The position numbers and the translations under genes are program-made. Below, piece by piece: positions 10,615 to 21,479 of a DNA stretch of 64,000 nucleotides. The DNA comes from Saururus chinensis (taxonomy: Eukaryota; Streptophyta; Magnoliopsida; Piperales; Saururaceae). Each line of letters begins with the position of its first letter. Position 1 is the stretch's first letter. The notes beneath the pieces were generated by a model. The model did not search any database. It worked only from the letters and a program-made list of their open reading frames with translations, and was not told where the DNA came from. The stretch is from the NCBI GenBank assembly GCA_035235625.1, contig CP141149.1, forward strand, positions 32,853,753 to 32,917,752, in the 5' to 3' direction.

Positions 10615-13600
10615 ATGGCGACGACGGAGAAGGAAACGGAGTTTTTCATGGAGACCGAGATGGAGGACGACGGGGTTGAGGATGACCGCGCGGAGAAGAG
10701 CTGCGACAGCGACGAGGAGGATGCGCGCCACTCGCCTCGTTCCTCCCTCTTCTCTTCCCGCCAATGGCCGCAGAGCTACAAGTAGGCCCTTTTACTTGTT
10801 CTCCCCCTCCTAGTCCTCCCCCCTTTTTCCGAACTCTTTCGCTCCAAACTTGCTTTGGTAACTCCACTCCCATCTTTTTGTTCTTATATTACATTTTAAA
10901 GATTTTGCTGAAACTGTCTGCTCCAATCTCGACTCATTCTGGGACTCGCTGCACTGTGCAGAAACCTTCACTGCGAAGCTAGATGCTTCATTCATTGACC
11001 AATCTGTACTAAAATCGGACCAATGAAGGGATGAAACTATGTCTGACTGGATACACCTATCATTTCTTCTGCTTCTGTATCTCATTCTCTTGACTGTGTT
11101 TTGTGCTCAGCGCTAGAGTCTAGCTGTATGTGTAATTGTTCAGAAATCAGTCCTTGTATTGCTCCAGTAAACTTCCTGATTACCTGACGTGCACGACGAA
11201 CTTTTCTCATAATCCCCGAAATTATTTCCGGCGGCAGCACAGCCTGATAAACCTTAGCCAGACCCAATGGTACAAATTACTTGTCTTATGAAAGACTGCA
11301 GAATCAGATGAATATGTGATAGACTGGTGAAATTGGTGCTGCTGGTTTGATAAATTTTTAAGGGGCGACATGTTGCTCCACTGTTGTTCCTGTGAAAGAG
11401 AATACTGGGATATGCCTCAAAGCCCCTGCTTCATTTCATTTGTCAAAACTACACCAGTACAACTTTCACTGAAAAGGTTTTCACCAGGTTTTGTGCAGGG
11501 ACTTGCTTTGAGCTTTATGCGGTTGAGGGTTTCACTTCAATAGAGTCTTTCGAATTGACTGCTTCTCTGCTAGCCAACGTTTATTTTGTTCTTTCTTTTG
11601 CACTTAACAGAGAATCAATCGATCCATATACAATCACTGCATCACCCATTTTTGGAAGTCTCCGCCGCACAAGTAGTATAAGATATTCAAGTATTGACTT
11701 GTATAGAAGCGGACAGGATGTGGCCCCAGCTTCACCTACGTTAGTGGATACTGGTGTCTATGATAAACAAGAAAGCGTGGAAGATTTAAGCAAACCCTTA
11801 ATATATCGGTCTGGAGAAACAAGTTTCAGTCACATCCAACCTTCTGGTGAAGGATACATTGGCCATAAATGTAGCTTCACTCAGACTGTTTTCAACGGTA
11901 AACTATATTGAATTTTTGTTGCTGTGTCAAGTCTCAGACTTTACTAGAATTTGCATCATAGGTTTACCCTGAACCATGGCTGGTTCTGTTTTCATGAATC
12001 AGGGGTGAACGTGTTGGCTGGTGTTGGGCTTCTTTCTACACCATTTACAGTGAAGGAGGCTGGTTGGGCAAGTTTGGCACTGTTGGTTCTTTTTGCTGCT
12101 GTCTGCTGTTATACAGGTGCTCTACTCAAATACTGTTTTGAGAGCAGAAAGGGAATTTCAAGCTATCCTGATATTGGAGAAGCTGCATATGGGAGATATG
12201 GACGCCTATTCATCTCTGTGAGTTCTTTTTTTTTTTCTGCTAGGAAGCGTCAGTTGATTGTTGCAATGTTCCAAGATCATGTACCTCAGCTGTTTTCTAA
12301 TTTGACTGACTGTATTGCTTCCACTTTTGTGATGCATTCTATTGACAAACACGAATTGAACATTCAACATCTATGTCCTGATGACAAAAGATCATATGCA
12401 AACATGTAAAGACCATTCGAGAAACAAGCAAAGATACATTTAACATAGCACGCACAAATCTTTAATCGTGTACTATTTTATTCATGTGAAAAATGTGATG
12501 CTACAGAACTCAATCATCTTACATGTTGTTCTTGGTGGTGTCAATATTATTTATTTTAGAGGTAATTGAATATTTGTGCCATTCTATTGTGGTTTTTAAT
12601 CAATTTACAACTAACTGATGCCATTTCCAATATTTGCAGATCGTGTTATACTTGGAATTGTATGTAAGTGGAGTACAAACTCGTATATGAAGGAATGACA
12701 ATTCTCAATTTTTTATCCTTTGGGCTTGGACTGCCAGCTTTGGCAAAACTTAAGTGGCTCTATTTAATTGAATAATTCACCTATGCAGTCATATTGCGTG
12801 GAATTCATTATACTAGAAGGAGATAATCTTACAAGGATGTTCCCACTAGCTGCTATGGATTTTGCTGGCCTCCATGTTGACTCTGTGCACTTCTTTGGCA
12901 TGCTAACTGCCCTTTTTGTTCTGCCAACTGTTTGGTTGAAAGATCTCCGGGTTATATCATACCTCTCAGGTAGCTCGATTATTAGTAGTCTAAATGTATC
13001 ATAAATATACTCGTGGACCACAAAATAAGTTTATGACCCAACTCTATTTTTCATCTTTATCTATTTGCAGCCACAGGCGTATTTACCACTCTTTTGATAT
13101 CTGTTTCCCTATTATGCGTGGGAACAGTGGATGGAATAGGATTCCACCAAACTGGTTCAATTGTGAAATGGAGTCGTCTTCCTTTTGCAGTTGGGGTGTA
13201 TGGATTTTGCTATTCCGGGCATTCAGTTTTCCCTAATATATATCAGTCCATGTCTGATAAGGCGAAATTCAACAAGGCATTAATTGTTTGGTATGATAGC
13301 TTCATTTTGTCAGCAGGTGTTTGGCCATTAAGGCACTCAGTATCCAGTTTAATGCTGAACTATTATTATTTATCTTCATGTTCAGCTTTGCATTGTGCAC
13401 TGCAATATATGGAGGGGTTGCAGTTACGGGATTTCTAATGTTTGGCGAAGGAACACTTTCTCAAATAACTTTGAATCTTCCAAAACATTCAGTTTCTTCT
13501 AAGGTGGCCCTGTGGACAACTGTAAGTCTATGGACCTCATCATGGCTGTGTTCAAAATTCTTTTCTAAAAGCTTTTCACTGTTCTAAACGTCATAAATTC

Positions 13601-16095
13601 TTCTTTTCAGGTCATCAATCCGTTTACCAAGTATCCTTATGAATGCTTAGTTGCCTTTAAACTTGACTATTCCAAAGATTTTCCATTATTGCATGAATTT
13701 ATGGTGAAGTTTGATGTGTAGTAGTTCTGAAGGGTCATTGCATCTAGTAAAGGAGAATGAATCTATTGTTGGATGATAGGTGGACTCTTTTAACTTTTAA
13801 CAGATATGCATTATTAATGAACCCATTGGCAAGGAGCTTGGAAGAGCTGGTTCCGATGAGACCCTCAAATGAATTTTGGTTTTCCATTGTCCTGAGAACC
13901 GGACTTGTTATTTCAACTGTATTTGTTGCATTTCTGATTCCTTTCTTTGGTAAGCATATCATCCATTTTTTTGTCATCATTTTATTTTCTCTATCTGAAA
14001 CTAGCCCTAAATGTAGTATTTGACATGGCAATTTTAGGAGTATTTTTTTTGTGAAATGATGGTTGTGGTACATGAATGAAGCATGCTGTGAACATTTTTA
14101 CCCTTTCCAATTCATTCACTCAATATTGCCATACTTAATGAAGATGTAAAGAGTCAATTTTAATTCTAATAAATTTGGGTGTCAGCAATATTTTTTACAA
14201 ATTTTAGTTTATGAAGATATAGCAGGATGAGAGAAGATGAAATGAGCAATTAATGAAGAGATTATCACATACATATACTGTACCTGGCTAATATATTCAG
14301 TGCACATTCATATGGTTCATTAAAACTAGTTTATAGCTTGCATTGAGACTCTTCTAAGTGAGGATTTTTCTCCAATCTTCGTCAAGTTCCACCTTCTCTT
14401 GGCTTAGACAGGCTAGGTCAATAAGTCTTTTATCTAAGAAACCAAAAGAAAAAAGTTGCACTAAATAATCCAATTTGACTCATCAAGCAAGAATAGTTAA
14501 TTCTCAGCATTCTTAATAACAGGGTTCTTTTTCATAAAAAAATAATAATAACAGGGGTCTATCAAGCTGTATTAGAAGGGAAATACAACTGCAAGTCATG
14601 GTTTGCATATGGGCTGTACTATTGATATCTGTCCTGGCTCTGACCAATCTTGGATGGTTTGAAACTGATTGAGATTAGCTCAAAACAAATTTGGTTGTAC
14701 GTAAAATGAAATTCCAAACTTGTTAGTGAAGTAATTAGACACTTTGAATTAAATTGAGCTCGAGCTATGTCAACTTCAATCAGCCTAGCTTTTTTACTTC
14801 TACAAGACTACAACCTAAATAGGGGATACGATATACATATTCTTAGATCCCTTTATATATGCATCATGAAGTACACACTGACCTTCATGTAGATTACTTG
14901 TACAATGGCAATACTGATTTCAGGCAGAGGGGAATTAATTCAGGAATTTCATCTGGTATAGTAACCTTGTCAACTTGATATGCATGGATTTTGCTCTATT
15001 GTTTCATTGTACAAAATAGAGGAATCAGATCCTGTCGCAAATGCTAAATAATTGGGTTTTTATCGCCATGCATCAATGAAGCATTTTGGTTGCCTTCAAT
15101 TTTTAGGGGGGCGGCAAATTTGATTTTAATTTGTGCTTGTCCTTATATACTGAGTTCAGTTTAACAGGGTATCCTTATTTCCAATGATATTATTCTTTTC
15201 AGGTCTTGTTATGGCTTTGATTGGTTCTCTTCTCAGCATACTTGTGGTAATCAATCACTCAACTTATGCAATGATGTGTGCACAAAAGAACTTGTCATTG
15301 TGAATTGTATACTAGTGACTAAACTGATTGCTTGATTATGGTGATTGGATGTTACAAAAACCATTAATACATACAAGGTATTGGTAGGGCATAATGTGGG
15401 CAAGACCCAAAGGCTGCAAGCTCAATATGTTTGCAGATTGAACGTCATGTAAAGTGCTAATATGGCTATTGTTTTTTTAATTAAGCACTTCACTTGAAAG
15501 CTCACCGGGGAGCACAACTCTTTTTTAATGAGAATTGGGGGTTACTTGTCAGTGCTGCAGATAGGAGTCAAAGGGCCAACTCCTCTTGTAATGCTGACTG
15601 TTGAATCTTAACATGGGAAAATATTACCGTTAAACTATATGGTGGTATTTATTTATTGATTGATAGGTAAGACTGACACACACCCACACACATACCCTTT
15701 ACGCCACAGGGATTCAACAGTGAGACCTTTCCCTTAACCGGAAGAGATCTAACCAGCGCACCTTCAGCTGGTAGTATATTACTATCTGCTGTTTTGAGTT
15801 TGTCTACGTTTTTTGCTAGGCGATAATAATACCTGCACTGTGTTTCTTAAAGATTGCAAAGAAGAAAGCGACTCCAATACAGGTAATTTGAGAAGCTTCA
15901 GTTTCCACTTGCACTAAAGAAGAAGCTTTTCATTTTTCTAGCGTAGCAGATGTCTTTTTGTATACCCGTTTGAATTTCTTTGTTTTGCCTTGTACTCAGG
16001 TGCTTCTTAGTATCGTAATTGTTGGATTGGGTGTGGTCAGTGCTCTCCTCGGAACATACTCTTCAATTTTAGGGATTGTAAAAGAAAAAAGATAA
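10615..16095 (+). CDS. AVT1: Vacuolar amino acid transporter, AVT1 type (AAAP family), 12 exons
   Basis: This is an intact 532-residue amino acid/auxin permease family protein, predicted to move neutral amino acids across the vacuolar membrane. Exons are 10615-10781, 11611-11897, 12003-12217, 12640-12663, 12789-12969, 13071-13290, 13386-13521, 13611-13630, 13804-13949, 15203-15246, 15820-15882 and 16000-16095. Every junction is GT-AG and keeps frame. A TAG lies directly before the ATG, which supports this start. Residues 1-150 form an acidic, Ser-rich cytosolic tail. The transporter domain opens with [14 protein letters not shown] (152-165). Later family signatures include [38 protein letters not shown] (335-347), [12 protein letters not shown] and ALLGTYSS near the C-terminus. 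The length matches Arabidopsis AVT1-clade proteins (about 550). Exons 4 (24 bp) and 8 (20 bp) are microexons. The substrate is inferred from the family; intactness is seen directly. Confidence 0.93.
13950..15202 (+). other. Large intron 9 of the AVT1-type gene
   Basis: At 1,253 bp this is by far the longest intron of the gene. It is bounded by GTAAGC and TTTTCAG and interrupts the PFFG|LVMAL segment. It is AT-rich and shows no clear transposon ends or exon-like stretch. Confidence 0.85.
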
Positions 16096-16620
16096 ATCAA
16101 GTGGCGATTGATTGAGCTTGAGAAGCTCTTCGTCGCTGGCATAGTATCTACCACATTCGTTGCTAGTTGATTATGTTTTCTTTTTTGCTCTGATTTTCTT
16201 ATTTGTGACAATAATTTTCAAGGGCCTCCCGTTGTCAATCAAGGCCCCAGTTCTTGGCGGTCGACCCATTGCAAATGTCATCATCAATCTTCACCATAAA
16301 TAGGTCTGCTAATTGGCATTTATTACCAGTTTTTGCTATACTAAAAGTGGCACGAATCTACACTGATCTGGAAGTAGTTACGTTTTATAAAGGACAATGC
16401 CATCAGCAATTCAGTGTAAGACATAATCAGTTGGTGAAGTTTCATGAGTGTAATCTTTCACCAGCGATCCAATCACTAGGATCGGTGGTGCAAACATTAG
16501 CGTTTGGTACATGACTTCATGTGTGGGCCATGGATCCCGGGGATTCCAAGCTGGTGAAAAATCAACAGAAAATTACAACTTCATCAACAGCGCCTGGTAA
16601 TCAACTATTTTGGCAGCGCA
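16096..16620 (+). other. 3' flank of the AVT1-type gene
   Basis: The sequence after the TAA is non-coding and probably includes the 3' UTR. No single polyadenylation signal stands out enough to place the transcript end. Confidence 0.4.
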
Positions 16621-19339
16621 CTTAATAATAAAAAAATAGTTGGGCTTTATATATAAGGATAGTGGTATTCCCACAAGTAGGCCTCGTACACTAAGAATTT
16701 TGATTTTGATTAGACTGCAGCCTTATACACTAAGATCAATTAAAACTTATGTGTAAGTTTTTTATGTGTATTTTTATATAAAAATATTATTTTTAGAAAA
16801 AATTGGTCAGAACCAAAATTAAAGAGTTAAGAGCGAAACAACCGTCGGCTCTTGAAGAATCCTTGTGGCCCAACCATTCGGCCCTTTGAAAGTACTGAAG
16901 CATCATGTGTCAGACTTCTCCTTTGTTTGATTGTTTTAAAAGAAAAGAAATTCAGATTTCCAGACGCGTCTTTTTCGTGCTGGAAATTGCAGGGATGCAG
17001 TGTGCTTTCTTTTGAGAGATTCAGCTTTCGAATAGCTAAAAGGGGAGTTCCCGGTGGGTGGCGGCCCGCGTGTGCAACGTCTTCCTCAGACTGGTATCCG
17101 ATTCTGAAGACTAAAAAGCTGTTCAATTTCCCACTTTTCTCCCTCGCATAGAATCTGGGAGGGGAGGGATGGACCGACTATCCCACACCGTATAAAGAAT
17201 GATGTCTGGAATATCCAGCAGCTCCATGAAAATAAAATTATCCGGTCCCGTGAGAGGTCCTGTGCTTTACCTTCCTCCCTGCGGTAAAACGGCGAGTTGC
17301 TCAAACCAAGTAGTATAAAATGTATAAATAAAAGTTGGTAACACGTTTATGAAGTAAGTAAATAATATTCTCTCCGTTATATATTAATAGCTGTTGAGGT
17401 TAATTTCTGCCGAGGGTGAAGACGGTGATGGTGTGGGAGGATAAATCTGCAGGTAGGTAAGAGAGAAGAGGAGTTTCTCTCACGCCCAGGTTAGAGGAGG
17501 AAGACAAATAATGTATTGAATAGAACTTCCTTAGGAATAATGTGCGTACCTAATGTTCCTCTCATAGGTGTACGGAGAAATTTTTCGGTGTGCGTTGCAC
17601 ACCCTCTTAGCCGTGTATTTCACCATTCAGGCACGATTTATCACGATTTATCAGTATTTATAACCATTTACTATCATGATGTCCCATAACTATGCTAATG
17701 AGTCGTGCATTTAATAATAAAATATACGGCCAACAGGGTATGTGACACACACTGAATTTTGTAATTATCTCATGTTTATTACGTCTCTTAATTGTAGGAG
17801 ATTATTGTTATTAAAAAGTGAAACTTACTTCTTTTAAAAGAAGGAAAAATATGTTTATAATATATTATTTTAAATACCCAGCTTCTTAAATTTAACAAAA
17901 TTAGGCTATTAATAGAGAACAAAATTTTTCTCTCAAATAGGCCTATTAATTAAGGACAGAGGAAGTAAAAAAAAAGTGAATATGAACCTGTGTGAGCTTC
18001 AGCGTTACGAGTTATATGGTGCACATTAATAGTTGATTCAAACTCACCTACCCCAAGTAATGTATATTATCGAATTTTAATCCAATAGACCCTGGAGCTT
18101 ATATTAATAAAATTTAAATGAAAAAAGTTAATATGAGCCCAGGCTTACGTACGTTGGTGTGCATCCGAGTTCATTGAGCCGTTGAATTTAATGCCTTATA
18201 AATTTGATGATAAATCCGACAGTCGAATAAGCCCAGACGCATACCAGCATACGTGAGCCCAAACTCATATAAACGGGACTCAACTTAAATAATATTTTAA
18301 AAAAAAATAATATAAACCTGCGCTCAAGTGCGCCAATGTTAACTTAAACTTTGAGAATTGTCCATCCGACAGCAAATGGGGCGGGCAGGCATGAGTTATG
18401 TCAGCCATTAAATTGAAATCCGATGACCAGAGAGCCATGGCTCACACTGACACATAACACATGTAAGTCCGGGTCTATACCAACAAGACTAGTATTATTG
18501 CTTGTCCTTTTCCACTAGGTACCGTTTGAGTTTTCATCGTGATGGCTAGCACCACCAGGACGCCTCCCCTCACCCCCTTTCACAGCGTATTCGCAAATGT
18601 GCATGTGACATTGTGACTTGTATTTGTAGCAAGCACTCTACTCTTTCCTTCAGGGTTGCAGGAGCCTTACTCCGTTTGTACGCTAGAGACAGACACAAAT
18701 ACCGCCACTAGTCTAGACTCTAGAACGAAAAGGGAATGGTGTATGGAGACAGCAAGACTTCTATGAGTTTATTCAAAGGAAGCAGCCTTTTGATTTAAGC
18801 CTCCACGCAAAAGCAAAAGAGTAGGGGCTCTCTATAAAGTACAGGATAAGATGCAAGCCCTTTTATAGGCAGGAAGTCCTCAGACTTCAGCATCAGATAA
18901 AATGTTCTTTGTATTGTATACAAGGAGACACATAAATTAATTGCATGAATAATTCCTCCATCCTTACAATTTCAATTTCATGAAAGCATTACAATTGTTC
19001 CAATATTATTCTTTAGCCAGCTATTGTGTAAAAAGGTCAGGTTACAACATTTCTGACCAGAGTTAACAGACAACATTGAGATAAAGGTTACCACATTATG
19101 GCAGAATTCCACCGAGATCAATTTAATATGTATACTAATCTTTATGAAATAAAGTGTAAAAGTCTTGCACGCGTTATCGGGATTTAATTGATTGTTATAT
19201 GAGTAGATCCTTCTGAAAAGGTGGGATTTGCCCCGGGAGTCTTTTATCGTAGACTTGTTAGTTGAGTCACATGAAATGACTTTGGATTTGGGAAATATCC
19301 TTCTCATCCAACCTTTTCTTCGCCGGATGGTCATCACAT
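16621..19339. other. Intergenic DNA with decayed repeat ends
   Basis: No gene was recognised. The segment 16840-17300 is GC-richer and open in several frames without a family match. Stowaway-like half-ends occur near 17365 (CTCTCCGTTATATATTAATAG) and 17940-17966 (CTATTAATTAAGGACAGAGG). They could be the two ends of one roughly 600-bp element, but the interior gives no support. Around 17990-18520 there are repeated phrases such as GAGCCCA and TACGT typical of a decayed non-autonomous element. Confidence 0.35.
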
Positions 19340-19682
19340 TGTTTAGACTTAAAATAATAAGTTAAAGTTATTATTTGTAGATCAATGCCTATACAAGTAA
19401 AAGTAGAGAGAATAATATAAAAATATAATTGAAAGATAAAATAAAATAAATTAATTTTTTTATTTTAATTTTTAAATTATTTACATGGGCATAGCCCTTA
19501 CATATTTATAGGCAATTGAAATTCTAATCTTAACGCTAATAGAACTTCTAATTATAATAGATTTCTAACATTAACTTAAGCCTAATAAAAATTTAGTTAC
19601 TCTAAAATATCTTTAATAATAATTAATCTTAATTTTAATGAACTATGAAAATGGGACTCGACCTCTAAGGTAGGTCATAACA
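19340..19682 (-). mobile_element. LTR (probable 3' LTR) of a retrotransposon, minus orientation
   Basis: On the minus strand it runs from TGTTATGACC to GTCTAAACA (TG...CA). It has a TATA-like CCTATAAATATGTAAGG in the position expected for an LTR promoter. Directly upstream in the same orientation is a purine-rich tract, GTGGAGCGGAAGTGAGGTAG (about 19687-19706), the usual polypurine primer next to a 3' LTR. The internal region beyond is too short and eroded to classify. Related LTR starts in the opposite orientation lie at 21037 and 21139. Confidence 0.65.
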
Positions 19683-20313
19683 TTCTACCTCACTTCCGCT
19701 CCACCTCGTTGGAGGTCGAATAAGGTAGTCTTCAATTCTTGTAACAAAGGAGCGAATGTGCACAAATCACAACTTACGTCAATGATAGCTCTTGGGCCCA
19801 CCAAGGCTCCGGTGTAAAATAACACAACATATGCCCCGTAAGGCAGAGTTTTCATAGTCACAAATAGGTAAGGCGAATATGAGCAATTCAACCTAGAAAA
19901 AGGCTGAGTAGAGAAGTTGATGTAGGACTAGGAATTTTGTCCACAGCAGGGTAACAAGGAGAACATAGAGATGTGGGAAGCAGGTCCACTATGGCTTGAT
20001 AGCCCAGGCTACTGGATTAATGATGCAAAAAATTAGTGGATATGAGTCTCCTAACAACCATCCCTACTTAGACCCACTTGTGAAATGGGACGAGAAATAG
20101 ACTTTAGGCATGTTGGTGGCTTTAGATGCAAAAGGGAGGAGTCCTGATTAAAACGGGGAGCAAAGTCCTAGAGAAGGAAACTAGATATGGGAGACAATTG
20201 AGCAAAAATCTATGACTCTTGCTCTTCTCTCGTTTCATCTTCCACTGCACCGTTCGATTTGTTCATCAATTTTGCAATTCTTTTTCTTTGATTTTGTTTG
20301 GTAGGTAGCTAAG

Positions 20314-20527
20314 ATGGCCGGTAAGGGTGAAGGTCTGGCGATCATGATTGACCTCGAGACGACCTATTTATGTGTGGGGGTGTGGTAGCACAATCGGGTG
20401 GAGATTATTGCCAATGATTAGGGTAACCGGATGACTTCCTCCTATGTTGGCTTCATTGACACAAAGAGTCTCATCGGAGATGCTGCTAAGAATCAGGTCG
20501 CCATAAATCCAATCAACACCGTCTTCG
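20314..20527 (+). pseudogene. Cytosolic Hsp70 (Hsc70) first-exon fragment
   Basis: Codons 1-71 read MAGKGEGLAIMIDLETT and onward through [24 protein letters not shown] and NPINTVF, the start of the Hsp70 ATPase domain. Two in-frame TAG codons stand where glutamine is expected (codons 25 and 36). The phosphate-binding DLGTT has become DLETT. Similarity stops after the first base of codon 72, where plant cytosolic Hsp70 genes carry their first intron. The copy therefore came from genomic DNA rather than from spliced mRNA. A pyrimidine-rich leader precedes the ATG (from about 20220). The fragment cannot encode a chaperone. It lies between inverted LTR ends (19682 and 21037), which suggests capture by mobile DNA. 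Confidence 0.88.
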
Positions 20528-20706
20528 TTCAAAATAGGGACTGGAAAAGGGGTTGCTGGTGATGTTGGTAGTAACGGGTAAGCAAGAGAAGGTGGTGTCC
20601 AACAAAGAAAGTGGAGAAGAGATGGCGGAGCTGGCAGAAGAAGGGTTAGTATTGTGAGTAGTTGTCGGGGAACTTAATATTCCCCTGAGGTGTCAAATAC
20701 TTAATA

Positions 20707-20905
20707 TTCCTTCAATCCTAAATTAGTAGCTCTATTTGGCAAAAAAATTATTCCATATTAATAGCTTCATTTTGTTCAATTTAAATAGTTGAGTACTTTA
20801 AAAAAAATATAATAAGATTATTTTTCCTTCTCTTAGATGTGGGTTCCACTATTCAATAAAAAATATTTTTTTTCAAATGTAGCTATTAACACGGGACCGA
20901 GGGAG
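20707..20905. mobile_element. Stowaway-like MITE, 199 bp
   Basis: TA dinucleotides flank both sides (20705-20706 and 20906-20907). The right end reads inward CTCCCTCGGTCCCGTGTTAA and the left TTCCTTCAATCCTAAATTAG, an inverted pair matching the Stowaway consensus. The AT-rich interior has no coding capacity. It lies just downstream of the Hsp70 fragment. Confidence 0.7.
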
Positions 20906-21036
20906 TATTATGTTAATCTGGTTCAACTAATTACCCAAAAAAATTTTAGTTCAACTACTAATTGCAAGCATTCACTCTTAGCATAAGTCAAAGATCATTT
21001 CCACTTCCAAACAATAACACATTTTATCATGCTTTG

Positions 21037-21287
21037 TGTTATGACTAACCCTAGGGGTCGAGTCTTACCTTCATAGTTTATTAGAGTTAGAATTTTATCA
21101 TATTTACTTCCAAATAGCAACACATTTTATCATGTTTTTGTTACGACTAGCCCTAGGGGTCAGGTCATACCTTCATAGTCTATTAGAGTTAAAATTTAAT
21201 TATTAATTAGTAAGAGTAGTTTAGAATTAAGACTTTATTCTTATTGGGTTTAAGCTAATGTTAGAAGTCTATTCTGATCAGAAATCT
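21037..21287 (+). repeat. Tandemly repeated LTR start fragments, plus orientation
   Basis: Two LTR-start copies about 102 bp apart (21037 and 21139) begin TGTTATGACTAACCC and TGTTACGACTAGCCC. Both continue with GGGGTC and the phrase CTTCATAGT.TATTAGAGTTA. They are inverted relatives of the LTR at 19340-19682. The second extends further before homology ends near 21287. Confidence 0.65.
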
Positions 21288-21479
21288 CACACATAAAAAC
21301 ATATCAACCCCTTTTTCATTTAAAAAGAAAACAAAATTTGAAAGGTGGGGGGATTATAGAATCTTCACCCCCTCAAAAATATAATTTTAACCCTAATAAC
21401 AATTAAATAACTATCATTTTCAAGGGTAGGAGAAGTAATTGTCACATTTTAAAATCTAAAAATAGGGGGACTTTAACCT

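Noticed and set aside
16852-17151. 99-codon frames on both strands at 16827-17151
   Set aside because: They overlap on opposite strands and lack family motifs. Probably chance in a GC-richer intergenic patch.
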